Shown one piece after another: positions 21,975 to 31,614 of a stretch of 64,000 nt of DNA. Every line of letters begins with the position of its first letter. The first letter of the stretch is position 1. The notes under the pieces are model-generated. The model did no database searches. It was given only the letters and a program-made list of their open reading frames with translations, and was not told the origin of the DNA. Made by a program: the position numbers and the translations under genes. The stretch comes from a bacterium (GTDB taxonomy: Bacteria; Vulcanimicrobiota; Vulcanimicrobiia; Vulcanimicrobiales; Vulcanimicrobiaceae), in assembly GCA_021832345.1 (NCBI GenBank), contig JAKBKY010000001.1, positions 86,385 to 150,384 of the forward strand, written 5' to 3'.

Positions 21975-24900
21975 CTAGAGCTTGAAGTTCATCTGGAAGT
22001 ACGCTTGGAACGGTAGCGCACCATTGAGTGGATAGTAGGGTTGATTGAGGATGCCGGGATATCCCGCCGTTCCGTTGGCCGCATCCTGACCGCTTGCGCC
22101 GTAGTAGAATCCGCTGCCGGTTCCGCCGGGCGCCCCGATATACGAGCCGGTATTGGCTCCATATCCGCAGACGAATCCGTTGGCCGGGTACGCCTGCGAC
22201 CATGGGGCCGACGTACCGCCGAAGCAGCGGTTGTAGAGGTTGGCGAGAACAAGCGTGCCGCTCATCTTCGGCGTGAAGTCGTACTTGACTTGTGCGCCGA
22301 GATTGAGTTGCCATGGCTCGCGGTACTGCCCCAGGCCATCGAACGTCCCGGTGGTCGGGTTCGGAATCGCGAGTTCTCCAGCGCCCGTATAGGACGTGAT
22401 GAAGCAGCTCTGGTAGTCGGCATTGTTGGCGTACGGTCCCGCCGGAACGACACCGGCTCCAGCCGGCCCTTCGTTCTGACCGCAGGCGCGCGGGTCGATC
22501 CCGATGATCGAAACCGGAGAGCCGTACCGGGCGCCCTCATCCAGGGCGGCGTTCGGAGTGATGGTCAGCTTGTTCTTCTTGTAGGAGACGAACGCGCTGA
22601 ACTGGTTCGGGCCGAACGCCGTGAGCGAGGGATTGATGAGTGGATTGGCGGGCGGCTCGTTCGCGTAGGTGTTGTACCAGCCGTTAGGATCGAGCAGCGG
22701 CTGCGGCGCGGAGTTGTAGTAGGGGTTGGTGATGTAGCCTGAGCTACCCGGGCCGCCGCAAGTGACACCGGTGTTACCGGAGCCATTACCAGGCGAGTTG
22801 GGATCCGGCGCAGCCGGGTTATAACACGGGGCCGCCACAATGCCGTTGGTCGGCGTTGAGACCAGACCCGCAGCCATGCCCTGCGGGCACTGCGCTGAGG
22901 TCGGGTTAGAGGCACAGAACGAGGTCAGTCCGTTGTAGGCGCGGATGTAGCTGTTGAGGACGGTGATCGCGTTCGGCGCGCTGCCGATGGGGGCATACTT
23001 GATGCGCGCGTGCGCATAGGTCCACGAGAGCTGCCCGGACCAGCCGTTGCGGCTCGGGTCACCCTTTTGAAGTTGGAACTCGACGCCGGTGGTCTTCTCG
23101 GTGCCGACGTTAACGCCGGAGACAAAGGTCGGGCCGAGAGCCACGAACACCGACTGGTTCTGCGCGTAGCGGTAGAACGGCGTCAGGCGGAAGGTGATGT
23201 CGGTTCCCTTGAGGTGCTTCTCGAGCGAGATGTCGTAGTTGTTCGTGGTCTGCACCGGGTTGTCGTGGGCCGGCGTGTTGTAGCCGAGACCGTAGAAGTC
23301 CTTGAACTGCGTGATGCCCGCCTGCCGGCCGGAGCCGAAGGCGTACTGTTCAAACGCGGTCGCGGTCGGTTGCGCGAAGCGACCGGCAGCGAAGCGAATG
23401 ATCGTATCCGGGTTCACCGTGAAGGTGCCCGAGAGGCGCGGCTCGAGGAGACGCTTGGTGAGCGACGACGGGCCGATGTTCGTGAGGATCGGCACGCCCG
23501 GAGTCAAGCCGTTCGGATTGACGCCTCTCACTCCCGACGGACCCACCGGGCAGGTGTTGTTGTAACCCGTGGCCAGGGGCCAAGCGAACACAGGCGAATG
23601 CGGCGTTGCCACGGTCATCGGCAGCCCGGTCGCCGGATCGACGCAGAACGTGTTCTGCGCCTGAGCGAACCAGAAGTTGTACTCCGGGTTGTTCAGGTTC
23701 TGCAAGCCGTAGCCGAACTGGTCGAAGCGCAGGACGGCGCTGATGTTCCAGCGGCTGTTCGGCGTGATCTGATCGGCGAGCACGAGAGAGCCGAACTTCG
23801 CCCCCACGTGGTTGATGAAGCCGCCGGAGAGGCCCGGGACCGTGACGATGTAGCTTGCACCTGCGAGTGCCGCAGGCGAACCCGGCGGCGGAGCGACTCC
23901 CACCGGGGTACCGTAGGAGCCCGTCGTCGAGCCGCTATAGCAGGACGCCAGCGCGCCGGTGCCGCTATTGTAGCAGTTCGTGCCGTCGGAGAGGTTGGTG
24001 GCCGCGAAGCCGAGGCCTTGCGACCAGTTGGCACCACTGCCGCCGCCGTTGTAGTTACGCTGACTCTTCGCGACGGTGTAGTTCGCGGTGAGGGTGATGA
24101 GGTTCTTCGAGTTGATCTGGTTGGCGTAGGTCGCCTGGAGTCCACGCGTGTGGGTGCTCAACTCGTAGTCCGAGGCCGTAGGCTCGACGTTGTAGGACGG
24201 GAAGGCGAACGCCGTGGCGTAGCTCCCAGCCACACCCGACGCGGAGCCCATGAGCCAGTCGGAGTAGAACGTGTACCCGAAGACCCGGAGGTACGCGTTG
24301 CTGCCGATGTTCTTCTGGTACTGCGCCTTGAAGATCCCGATGTCGTTCCAGGCGCCGTCGGCGAAGTTCGGGCTGATGCCCGATGCGAAGCCGCGGTTCG
24401 TCGACGTGGAGGGGAAGTAGTAGGGTTGCGCGGTCGCCGTGGCGGCCGATTGCCCGAACTGCGTGCCCGGCGCGAAGATATAGCCGTCAACAAACGGGAT
24501 CGGCGAGCCGCCGGTCGTCGCGCACGAGTTTCCAAGGATACCCATGAAGGCGCAGAGGTTGTCGTACGGCCCACCCTGGCCGGAGTACGTAGTGGGGAAT
24601 GATCCAGGGCCATAATAGCCGTTATAGATATTCGAAAGATCCTGAAATTCCCCGTTCGGGCCGCCGTAACCGTAGAAGGCGTTATTCAGGTTGGCGAGGT
24701 TCCCTCCGGTCATCTGGTTCAGCGATGCCGCGGGGAGCGAGTGGTACGCGGAGCTTGAGTAGAGGAGTTGAACGTCATCGCGGCCGCCGCCGTGCTTGTG
24801 CGGAATGCCGAAGTGGAGGTTCACCACCGCTTCGCGGTCCTGCGTCATGTAGTAGTTGAACATGGAGACCGCATAGGGGTAGTAGAAGTTACACGCTCCA

Positions 24901-26033
24901 AGGGGGGTGTAAGGTAAACCTAGGCCCGCAAGGGCGCCACCAAGGCCGGCATTCGTGTCGACGGGTGTGGCTGAGTTGGGCGGCGGTGCGCCGTTGCTCA
25001 AACAGGTCGACCACGGGCCGTTGCCGTTGATGGTGGAGGAGTTCAGGTAGTACATCGAGTTGACCCCGACGCTCGACAGGCCGTTGGGGCCGCTGCCGTC
25101 CATGGGGATGTTGCCGCCGTTCTGGGCGTTGATGGTGTTGTAGACCTGATTCGTCCCCGAGAGACCGACATAGTACGAGAAGAGCCGGTTCGGCGAAGCG
25201 CCGCCGCCCTGAACCTTGAGGTTGTGGTAGAACCCGGGGGCACCGAGTCCAACCGTCACACTGCCGTAACCCGGATAGGTTCCGGTCTTGATGACTTGGT
25301 TGATGAAGCCGACCTGCGTGGCCGCTGCGGCGCCGGCCGGGCCGCTGCCGCTATAGACCTGCACTTCCTGCTGGCCGAGGTTCGAGAGCGTGTTCGCTTG
25401 GTAGTTATCGAACGCGCGGTTCACCGGAACGCCGTCGTACTCGAATCCGCTTTGGTCGTAGTTTGCGCCGCGGATGTAGAATACTTGGCCCCAGCCGTAG
25501 TTCCCGATAAACGAGGTGACGCCCGGCGTGTTGTAGATCGCCGAATAAGCGTTATTGAGGTTGTAACCGCCGCCGGAGCCTTGTACGGCCGCCTGCTGCG
25601 CGGGGTTCACGGAGTAGACGTTTGTCCCGCCGTTAGCGCTGAGCAGGTTGCTCGCCGTGGCGCGCGACGTAACGCGGGCGATGGTCTTGAGCGATTGGGT
25701 GCGAAGCGCCAGGCGCTGCACCTGATCTGCGAAGACGGTCACGCCGGTGAGCGTGACCGGTGCGTATCCCTTGGCTGACACCGACACGGTGTACGTATCG
25801 GGAGACAGCGAGAGGAATACGAAGTTCCCATGTGCGTCGGTCGTTGTCGACGCTATCTGAGACGGCGAGTTGACGGAGACCTTGGCGCCCGCGATCGGGG
25901 CACCTTTCTCGTTCACCACGCTGCCGCTCAAACCACCAGTCGTGCCTGCCAGTGCCCATGTTCCCTGGAACAGGAAAGCGACCAGTAGCACTAGCGCTAC
26001 TGAGACTCGACGGAGGGTACGTTGTACTGTCAT
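21975..26033 (-). CDS. TonB-dependent-receptor-like outer-membrane protein with CarboxypepD regulatory domain
   Basis: A 1352-residue protein. A signal peptide (RVSVALVLLVAFLFQGTWAL, then AG) is followed by a carboxypeptidase-regulatory-like beta domain (about 31-105: GSVVNEKGAPIAGAKVSV, then FVFLSLSPDTYTVSVSAKGY). A plug-like region follows (YNTPGVTSFIGNYGWGQVFY with IRGANYDQSGFEYDGVPVN) and then a long Gly/Asn/Tyr/Ser-rich beta-barrel ending YFQMNFKL. These receptors import bulky ligands across the outer membrane; the ligand here is unknown and no transport gene adjoins. ATG 26033 after a GGGCTAGGA-type site was preferred to TTG 26072. A strong terminator follows. Confidence 0.88.
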   Translation of the reverse strand: MTVQRTLRRVSVALVLLVAFLFQGTWALAGTTGGLSGSVVNEKGAPIAGAKVSVNSPSQIASTTTDAHGNFVFLSLSPDTYTVSVSAKGYAPVTLTGVTVFADQVQRLALRTQSLKTIARVTSRATASNLLSANGGTNVYSVNPAQQAAVQGSGGGYNLNNAYSAIYNTPGVTSFIGNYGWGQVFYIRGANYDQSGFEYDGVPVNRAFDNYQANTLSNLGQQEVQVYSGSGPAGAAAATQVGFINQVIKTGTYPGYGSVTVGLGAPGFYHNLKVQGGGASPNRLFSYYVGLSGTNQVYNTINAQNGGNIPMDGSGPNGLSSVGVNSMYYLNSSTINGNGPWSTCLSNGAPPPNSATPVDTNAGLGGALAGLGLPYTPLGACNFYYPYAVSMFNYYMTQDREAVVNLHFGIPHKHGGGRDDVQLLYSSSAYHSLPAASLNQMTGGNLANLNNAFYGYGGPNGEFQDLSNIYNGYYGPGSFPTTYSGQGGPYDNLCAFMGILGNSCATTGGSPIPFVDGYIFAPGTQFGQSAATATAQPYYFPSTSTNRGFASGISPNFADGAWNDIGIFKAQYQKNIGSNAYLRVFGYTFYSDWLMGSASGVAGSYATAFAFPSYNVEPTASDYELSTHTRGLQATYANQINSKNLITLTANYTVAKSQRNYNGGGSGANWSQGLGFAATNLSDGTNCYNSGTGALASCYSGSTTGSYGTPVGVAPPPGSPAALAGASYIVTVPGLSGGFINHVGAKFGSLVLADQITPNSRWNISAVLRFDQFGYGLQNLNNPEYNFWFAQAQNTFCVDPATGLPMTVATPHSPVFAWPLATGYNNTCPVGPSGVRGVNPNGLTPGVPILTNIGPSSLTKRLLEPRLSGTFTVNPDTIIRFAAGRFAQPTATAFEQYAFGSGRQAGITQFKDFYGLGYNTPAHDNPVQTTNNYDISLEKHLKGTDITFRLTPFYRYAQNQSVFVALGPTFVSGVNVGTEKTTGVEFQLQKGDPSRNGWSGQLSWTYAHARIKYAPIGSAPNAITVLNSYIRAYNGLTSFCASNPTSAQCPQGMAAGLVSTPTNGIVAAPCYNPAAPDPNSPGNGSGNTGVTCGGPGSSGYITNPYYNSAPQPLLDPNGWYNTYANEPPANPLINPSLTAFGPNQFSAFVSYKKNKLTITPNAALDEGARYGSPVSIIGIDPRACGQNEGPAGAGVVPAGPYANNADYQSCFITSYTGAGELAIPNPTTGTFDGLGQYREPWQLNLGAQVKYDFTPKMSGTLVLANLYNRCFGGTSAPWSQAYPANGFVCGYGANTGSYIGAPGGTGSGFYYGASGQDAANGTAGYPGILNQPYYPLNGALPFQAYFQMNFKL

Positions 26034-26163
26034 TCCTAGCCCTCTAGTCAAAGTGAGTGTCTTGCGACGCAAGGCGGGCCGATGGGCTCCTCGCCCACCG
26101 TTCCCACCTGGTATCGTTGCCGGGCGGATTCTCTCGACAAAGGTCGGTTCCTTTATCCTAGGT

Positions 26164-26196
26164 TAAAAAAATGAGGCTCCCGGTTTAGGAAGCCTC
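26164..26196 (-). terminator. Intrinsic terminator of sucCD
   Basis: On the minus strand the arms GAGGCT and AGCCTC flank a 12-base loop and are followed by ATTTTTTT. It begins about 25 bases past the sucD stop. Confidence 0.88.
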
Positions 26197-26221
26197 TGGA
26201 TCGGTTTGAAGCAAGCGAGCC

Positions 26222-27106
26222 TTAGTCGACCCCGGTCTCGCGCAGGCGCTGCGCCAAGAGCCGCGGGATCTCCGAGGGCCGGTCGGCGACCGGGACTCCG
26301 GCTTCTTGGAAGGCCGCGATCTTGCTCTGCGGCGTCCCGAAGGCGCCGGAGATGATCGCTCCGGCGTGGCCGAGCGACTTGCCCGGCGGGGCGTTGCGCC
26401 CACCGATGAAGGCCACGATGGGCATCGCCGCCAGGTGCGCCGCGATGAACGCGGCGGCCTCTTCTTCGTCCGAGCCGCCGATCTCGCCGCAGAGAACCAG
26501 GGCCTTGGTCTGCGAGTCGTTGGCGAACTCCCGGAGGCAATCGACGAAGGTGGTGCCGATGATCGGGTCGCCGCCCACGCCGACGCAGGTCGATTGGCCC
26601 ATCCCGGCGCGGGTCAGGAGATCGACGACCTCGTAGGTGAGCGTCCCGGAGCGGGACATCACGCCGACCGAGCCTTCTTGAAAGACGTGGCCGGGCATGA
26701 TGCCGACCGAAGCCTTGCCGGGCGAGATCAGGCCGGGGCAGTTGGGCCCGATGATCCGCATGCCCGCGGTCGCGCCGACGACCCGCAGGACGTCGTGGAC
26801 CGGCACCCCCTCGGTGATGCAGACGGCCATCCCGATCCCGGCCTCGTAGGCCTCGAAGAGCGCATCGGCGACGAAGGGCGGCGGCACAAAGATGCAGGTA
26901 TGGGTCGCCCCGGTGGCCTCGACCGCCTGCTTGACCGTATCGAAGACCGGCAGCCCGCGGCCGGTCGTCTGGCCGCCCTTGCCGGGCGTCACCCCGCCGA
27001 CGATCTGCGTTCCGTAGTCGAGCATGCGCCCGGTGTGGTAGGAGCCTTCGGCTCCGGTGATCCCCTGAACGATCACCTTGCTGTTCTTATCGAGAAAGAT
27101 CGACAT
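26222..27106 (-). CDS. sucD: Succinyl-CoA ligase, alpha subunit
   Basis: Works with SucC to interconvert succinyl-CoA and succinate with nucleotide synthesis in the TCA cycle. The 294-residue product has the CoA-binding Rossmann domain ([20 protein letters not shown]) and the phosphohistidine loop [14 protein letters not shown]. The length is normal. It starts 2 bases after the sucC stop, and an intrinsic terminator follows. Confidence 0.98.
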   Translation of the reverse strand: MSIFLDKNSKVIVQGITGAEGSYHTGRMLDYGTQIVGGVTPGKGGQTTGRGLPVFDTVKQAVEATGATHTCIFVPPPFVADALFEAYEAGIGMAVCITEGVPVHDVLRVVGATAGMRIIGPNCPGLISPGKASVGIMPGHVFQEGSVGVMSRSGTLTYEVVDLLTRAGMGQSTCVGVGGDPIIGTTFVDCLREFANDSQTKALVLCGEIGGSDEEEAAAFIAAHLAAMPIVAFIGGRNAPPGKSLGHAGAIISGAFGTPQSKIAAFQEAGVPVADRPSEIPRLLAQRLRETGVD

Positions 27107-27108
27107 CG

Positions 27109-28278
27109 CTACTTCGCTGCTCCCGCAAGTTTGACGGCGGCGGCCGCGCCCTCGTCCATGGTTTCCACAGGGGTCATGCCGGCTTGCGCCAAGATGCGCC
27201 GCCCCTCGGCCTCGTTATTGCCGGTCAGGCGAATCACCATCGGGATCTTTCGCGAGGTCGTCTCACGCAACGCCTGCACGATGCCGCGCGCGACTTCGTC
27301 GCCACGCGTGATGCCGCCGAAGATGTTGATGAAGAACGACTTCGCGTTGGTGTGATTGACGACCAACTCGTAGCAGTTGCGCACGAGTTCGGCGTTGGCG
27401 CCGCCTCCGATATCGAGGAAGTTCGCGATCTTGCCGCCCGCGTTGTCCACGGCATCCATCGTCGCCATCGCCAGCCCCGCGCCGTTGGCCATCGTGCCCA
27501 CGAGCCCATCGAAGCGGCGGAAGTTACGGATGCCGAGCCCAGCGGCCGCGGCCAGCGTCTCGTCTTCATCCAGCGGCAGGCTCTTCTGCCACTGCGCAAA
27601 CTCCGGGTTGCGAAAGAGCGCGTCATCGTCGAGTTCGACCTTGGCATCCGAGGCGAAGACGCGACCGTCGCGCGTGAGCACCAGCGGGTTGATCTCGACG
27701 AGCTTCGCGCCGTAACGAAAGAACAGGTCGTAGATTCCGGCGACCACCCCGGGGAACGCCTTGCGGTAGCCCTCATCCAGCTTCGATGTAAACGCCAGCT
27801 CGCGCCCGATGAAGGGCGAGTAGCCGATCGCGGTATCGACGAAAAACTTGGCGATCGATTCGGGATGCTGCTCGGCAACCTCTTCGATATCCATGCCGCC
27901 GAACGGGCTCACCATGACGGCCGGCTTCTTCGTCGCACGGTCCACGGTGATGGCGCAGTAGGCTTCTTTCGCGATCGGCAGCCTCTCTTCAACGAGTAAC
28001 GACTTCACCGTCTCGCCTTGCGGATTCTGACGATTCTTAATCACCAGCCCCAGTATCTCGTTCGCGCGCGCGCGCCCTTCTTCGGGCGTCGACGCAAACT
28101 TAATGCCGCCGGCTTTGCCGCGCCCGCCGACTAAGACTTGCGCCTTGACCACCCACTCGCCCGGGTTGGCTGCGATAAAGCGCGCGACGTCTTCCGCCGT
28201 AGCGCAGTGCCGGCCACGCGGCACGGCAATGCCCACGCGGGCAAAGAGCTCTTTGCCCTGGTACTCCATCAGGTTCAT
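27109..28278 (-). CDS. sucC: Succinyl-CoA ligase, beta subunit
   Basis: ATP-grasp subunit of succinyl-CoA ligase, 389 residues. It begins MNLMEYQGKELFARVGIAVP, the normal family start, and contains VKAQVLVGGRGKAGGI, LVEINPLVLTRDGRVFASDA and FLDIGGGANAE. The open frame extends about 440 bases upstream into the acyl-CoA dehydrogenase gene, in a shadow frame. ATG 28278 was chosen over ATG 28269 by family alignment. Operon with sucD. Confidence 0.98.
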   Translation of the reverse strand: MNLMEYQGKELFARVGIAVPRGRHCATAEDVARFIAANPGEWVVKAQVLVGGRGKAGGIKFASTPEEGRARANEILGLVIKNRQNPQGETVKSLLVEERLPIAKEAYCAITVDRATKKPAVMVSPFGGMDIEEVAEQHPESIAKFFVDTAIGYSPFIGRELAFTSKLDEGYRKAFPGVVAGIYDLFFRYGAKLVEINPLVLTRDGRVFASDAKVELDDDALFRNPEFAQWQKSLPLDEDETLAAAAGLGIRNFRRFDGLVGTMANGAGLAMATMDAVDNAGGKIANFLDIGGGANAELVRNCYELVVNHTNAKSFFINIFGGITRGDEVARGIVQALRETTSRKIPMVIRLTGNNEAEGRRILAQAGMTPVETMDEGAAAAVKLAGAAK

Positions 28279-28337
28279 GCGTACCGGATTCGCTGCGCCC
28301 GCGGCTACGCCCCTTGCGTGAGAAGTCGCAATGGACC

Positions 28338-29510
28338 TCAGCGAAGTTTGCCGAGCAGCGAGCGCGCGACGATGATCTGCTGGATCTCCGAGGTGCCTTC
28401 GTAGATCTCGGTGATCTTGGCGTCGCGATAGTACCGTTCGACCGGGAACTCGGTCGTATAGCCGTACCCGCCATGCACCTGCACCGCTTCGGCCGCATGC
28501 AGCCGCGCCGCGGTGGACGCGAAGTACTTCGCCTTGCTCGCCTCCACCGCAAACGGCTTGCCTGCATCGCAGAGCGCCGCGGCGCGATAGGTCAAGAGGC
28601 GAGCCGCCTCCAGGTCCACGGCCATCCGCGCCACCTTGAACGAAACGCCTTCGAAGGCGCCGATGGCTTTGCCGAAGGCCATGCGTTGCTTGGCGAACGT
28701 CACCGATGCATCCAAACATGCGGCGAGGATGCCGCAGGCTTGCGCGGCGATGCCGATGCGCCCGCCCGAAAGCGCCGTCAGGGCGTTGCCGAAACCCTCG
28801 CCTTCACGCCCCAGCACCGCGTCGTCGTCGACGCGCACGTCATCGAAGGCCAGATCGCAGGTGTCGCTGGTGCGAACGCCGAGCTTCTCGGTGAGCCGCT
28901 CGACCACGATCCCGGGCGCCGTCGAATCGATCAGAAAGGCGCTCACGCCCGCCGCGCCTGCGCCGCCGGTCCGAAACATCCCCATCACCACCGCCGACTG
29001 ACTGCCGTTGGTGCACCACTGCTTGCGCCCGGAGAGCAGATAGCCGCCCTCAACGCGTCGCGCCACGGCGCGCAGATTCGCGGCATCCGATCCCACGTCG
29101 GGTTCGGTGAGCGCGAACGCCGCCAGCGCATTGCCGGAGGTCAAGCGCGGCAACCAGCGCCGCCGCTGCGCTTCGCTGCCGAGTTTGGAGATAGCGTTGC
29201 AGATCATCGTGTGGACGGAGAGCGTCACCGCCGTCCCCGCGTCGACGCGCGCGATCTCTTCGATGGCCAGCGCGTAGGAGACGTAATCGGCGCCGACGCC
29301 ACCGTAGGCTTCGGGCACCACGATGCCCATCAACCCGATCTCGTTGAGCTTGGCGTAGAGTTCGCGCGGGAAGGTATGGCTGCGGTCCCACTGCGCGATG
29401 AACGGCGCGATCTCTCGTTGAGCGAACTGCGCGGCGAGTGCGGCGATCTGGCGTTGCCCGCCGGTGAGCTCGAACTGCGCAGGCGTTTCGATGTCGCTCG
29501 CGCGCCTCAG
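28338..29510 (-). CDS. Acyl-CoA dehydrogenase, start codon unclear
   Basis: FAD enzyme introducing a double bond into acyl-CoA in fatty-acid or amino-acid breakdown. ALTEPDVGSDAANLRAVA, then WCTNGSQSAV and the C-terminal QVHGGYGYTTEFPVERYYRD are family signatures, with EIYEGTSEIQQIIVARSLL holding the catalytic glutamate region. Clear family sequence extends upstream of the first ATG/TTG (29333) as FELTGGQRQIAALAAQFAQR and beyond, but no ATG, GTG or TTG is available there. CTG at 29510 gives 390 residues, the family length, and overlaps the thiolase stop by 4 bases. Confidence 0.9.
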   Translation of the reverse strand: MRRASDIETPAQFELTGGQRQIAALAAQFAQREIAPFIAQWDRSHTFPRELYAKLNEIGLMGIVVPEAYGGVGADYVSYALAIEEIARVDAGTAVTLSVHTMICNAISKLGSEAQRRRWLPRLTSGNALAAFALTEPDVGSDAANLRAVARRVEGGYLLSGRKQWCTNGSQSAVVMGMFRTGGAGAAGVSAFLIDSTAPGIVVERLTEKLGVRTSDTCDLAFDDVRVDDDAVLGREGEGFGNALTALSGGRIGIAAQACGILAACLDASVTFAKQRMAFGKAIGAFEGVSFKVARMAVDLEAARLLTYRAAALCDAGKPFAVEASKAKYFASTAARLHAAEAVQVHGGYGYTTEFPVERYYRDAKITEIYEGTSEIQQIIVARSLLGKLR

Positions 29511-30838
29511 CCGACCTGCACGAGCATCGCGTCGCCCTGGCCGCCGCCCGAGCAGATCGTCGCGATGCCCAAGCCGCCGCCGCGCGCGCGCAGTTGATGG
29601 ATGACCGAGGCCAGGATGCGTGCGCCGGAGGCGCCGATAGGATGGCCCATCGCCACCGCTCCGCCGCGTTGATTGATCTGCGCGGGATCGAGCCCCAGCC
29701 TGCGCGCGGAGACGAGCGCCACCGCCGCAAACGCTTCGTTGATCTCCCAGACCGCGATGTCGCGCGTGGTGAGGTGGTGGCGATCGAGCAACGTCTGCGC
29801 GGCCATCGCCGGCGTGAGTGCGATGTAGGGCGAGTCCCAGGCCACGGTCGCGTGATCGACCAGCGTCGCCAGCGGCTGCAAGCCGTGTGCTTTGGCATAC
29901 GCCGCGTCGGCGACGAGCAACGCGGCCGCGCCGTCGTTGACGCCCGGTGCGTTGCCGGCCGTAATCGTGCCGTCACGCTCCAAGGGTTTGAGTTTCGCTA
30001 GCGTTTCAAGGGTGGAATCGGCACGAACCGCTTCGTCGCGATCGGCCGTCGCCGCCGGCACGTCACCGGTAACGAACGGCGCAAAGTTCGCGTAGTCAAA
30101 CGTAAACTCGGCCGACGGCTCATGCGTGAAGACGTCGCCGTGCGCACCGGCGGCCACCGGCACGCGCGTGCGGCCCTGGCGCGGCAGGTGATCGACCACG
30201 ATCTTGCCTCTGGCCTTGGTGGCGACGCGCACGGCAGCGATCTCGCTTGCCAACTCGCCGTTCTGCTGCGCGGCGTGCGCGCGGCGATGGCTCTCCAGCG
30301 CGAAGGCATCCTGTTCGGCGCGCGAGAGCCCGAGCTCCGTCGCAACCTTGGAGCCTTGCGTCGCCATCGTCATCGGAAAGTAGCAGTCCCAGAGGCCGTC
30401 ATTGACCATCGCATCGACCAGCGCACCGTTGCCGTACCGGTAGCCGAAGCGAGCATCCGGCAGCAGATAGGGGGCGTTGGACATCGACTCCATGCCGCCG
30501 GCGGCAACAACGCGGTTGGCGCCCGCGTTGATCAGGCGCATCGCGGTCGCGGCGGCCAGCATCCCGGAGGCGCAGACTTTGTTGACGGTCTCGGCGGTGA
30601 CGGTCTTGGCCAGCCCCGCCTTGAAGAGCACCTGGCGCGCCGGGTTCTGGCCGACGCCGGCCTGCAGCACCTCGCCGAAGACGACATGCTCGACCTCGCT
30701 TGGATCGATCTCCGCGCGCTCCAGGGCTGCGACGAGCGCCGCGGCGCCGAGGCTGGTTGCGGAGAGCGGAGCAAGCGCCCCGCCGAGCTTGCCGAACGGC
30801 GTTCGGGCAGAGGAAAGGACAACGGCATTGGAGTTCAT
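29507..30838 (-). CDS. Acetyl-CoA acetyltransferase (thiolase) with an inserted segment
   Basis: Condenses or cleaves acyl-CoA. Catalytic residues are visible: the nucleophilic cysteine in VNKVCASGMLAAA, the histidine in MGHPIGASGARIL, and the second cysteine in ATICSGGGQGDAML. At 443 residues it is about 45 longer than usual. The excess lies between IVVDHLP and DEAVRADSTLETLAKLKP, a loop-domain insertion. Start ATG 30838 (MNSNAVVLSS) chosen; ATG 30850 is four codons upstream. The acyl-CoA dehydrogenase follows with overlap. Confidence 0.95.
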   Translation of the reverse strand: MNSNAVVLSSARTPFGKLGGALAPLSATSLGAAALVAALERAEIDPSEVEHVVFGEVLQAGVGQNPARQVLFKAGLAKTVTAETVNKVCASGMLAAATAMRLINAGANRVVAAGGMESMSNAPYLLPDARFGYRYGNGALVDAMVNDGLWDCYFPMTMATQGSKVATELGLSRAEQDAFALESHRRAHAAQQNGELASEIAAVRVATKARGKIVVDHLPRQGRTRVPVAAGAHGDVFTHEPSAEFTFDYANFAPFVTGDVPAATADRDEAVRADSTLETLAKLKPLERDGTITAGNAPGVNDGAAALLVADAAYAKAHGLQPLATLVDHATVAWDSPYIALTPAMAAQTLLDRHHLTTRDIAVWEINEAFAAVALVSARRLGLDPAQINQRGGAVAMGHPIGASGARILASVIHQLRARGGGLGIATICSGGGQGDAMLVQVG

Positions 30839-30941
30839 GTCGCGATTCATAACCGCGTCTGGGTTCGCGTGGGTGCCAACCCGAACCTCGTCGCCCAGCA
30901 AGCGCCGGCCGCAGGTTTCGGGCGACGCTATTCGAGCGACG

Positions 30942-31541
30942 CTAGGCGAAGAGCGCTTTGAGGGCCAGCACGCCGAGCATCGCGCCAAATGTCGCAAGCG
31001 TCTTGCTCTCGGCGTCGACGATCACGCTCGGATCCCACTGCCCGGCACCGCCGGGAGCCGGTTGCGGCAGCGGAACGAGCGGCGGCACCCTCTCACAGTA
31101 GCGTTCGAACGCCGGCCCGAAGCGCTCGTGCAGATAGGCTTCTTCATGCGGAATGATGGTTGCGTAGACGGCCGCCATCGTCCCGAGCGACGCGGCGATG
31201 AGCGCCAAGCGATCGCCCGCGCGATTGCCGCCGGTAAACGCCAGCGCAAAGCCGGCCGCCGTGATGAAGTTGCCGAGGTAAAGCGGATTGCGCACGTGCG
31301 CGTACGGCCCTGCGCTCACCAACTGCGGCGCCGTCACGGTGTCGTCGCGCGTGGTGACGCCGGAGTAACCGACCGCCCAACACCGCACCAGCTCCCCCGC
31401 AAGCGCCATCGGCAGGCCGAGCGCAACGCTAAACGCGCTGGGCTTGCCGGCCACCGCCAGCAACAGCGCCGGCAGCGAAAGCAGTGCGCCGCGATTCTTA
31501 AAGACGAAGGAGCGCAGTTCGTCGTTGCTTGGACCGTTCAC
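30942..31541 (-). CDS. Isoprenylcysteine-carboxylmethyltransferase-family membrane protein
   Basis: A 199-residue protein with about four membrane segments. SAGPYAHVRNPLYLGNFITA and the later EEAYLHERFGPAFERYCERV are the SAM-binding signature of the ICMT/phospholipid-methyltransferase superfamily. Bacterial members methylate small or lipid substrates that are mostly unknown. GTG start at 31541. The C-terminus carries an extra hydrophobic segment. It is separated by about 100 bases from the thiolase. Confidence 0.85.
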   Translation of the reverse strand: MNGPSNDELRSFVFKNRGALLSLPALLLAVAGKPSAFSVALGLPMALAGELVRCWAVGYSGVTTRDDTVTAPQLVSAGPYAHVRNPLYLGNFITAAGFALAFTGGNRAGDRLALIAASLGTMAAVYATIIPHEEAYLHERFGPAFERYCERVPPLVPLPQPAPGGAGQWDPSVIVDAESKTLATFGAMLGVLALKALFA

Positions 31542-31614
31542 CGTGCGCCCTTCGACGCGACCGCCGTACTACGCCTTCCGTCGTATTCGTGTCGCCGCTG
31601 CGGGCAGCCGCGGT

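Noticed and set aside
23010-24602. 530-codon plus-strand open frame opposite the TonB-receptor-like gene
   Set aside because: It is the antisense shadow of a clear outer-membrane receptor; Arg/Val-rich composition with no motif and no start signal.
28314-29597. 427-codon plus-strand open frame
   Set aside because: Antisense to the acyl-CoA dehydrogenase and thiolase genes, whose catalytic motifs are plain; a high-GC shadow.
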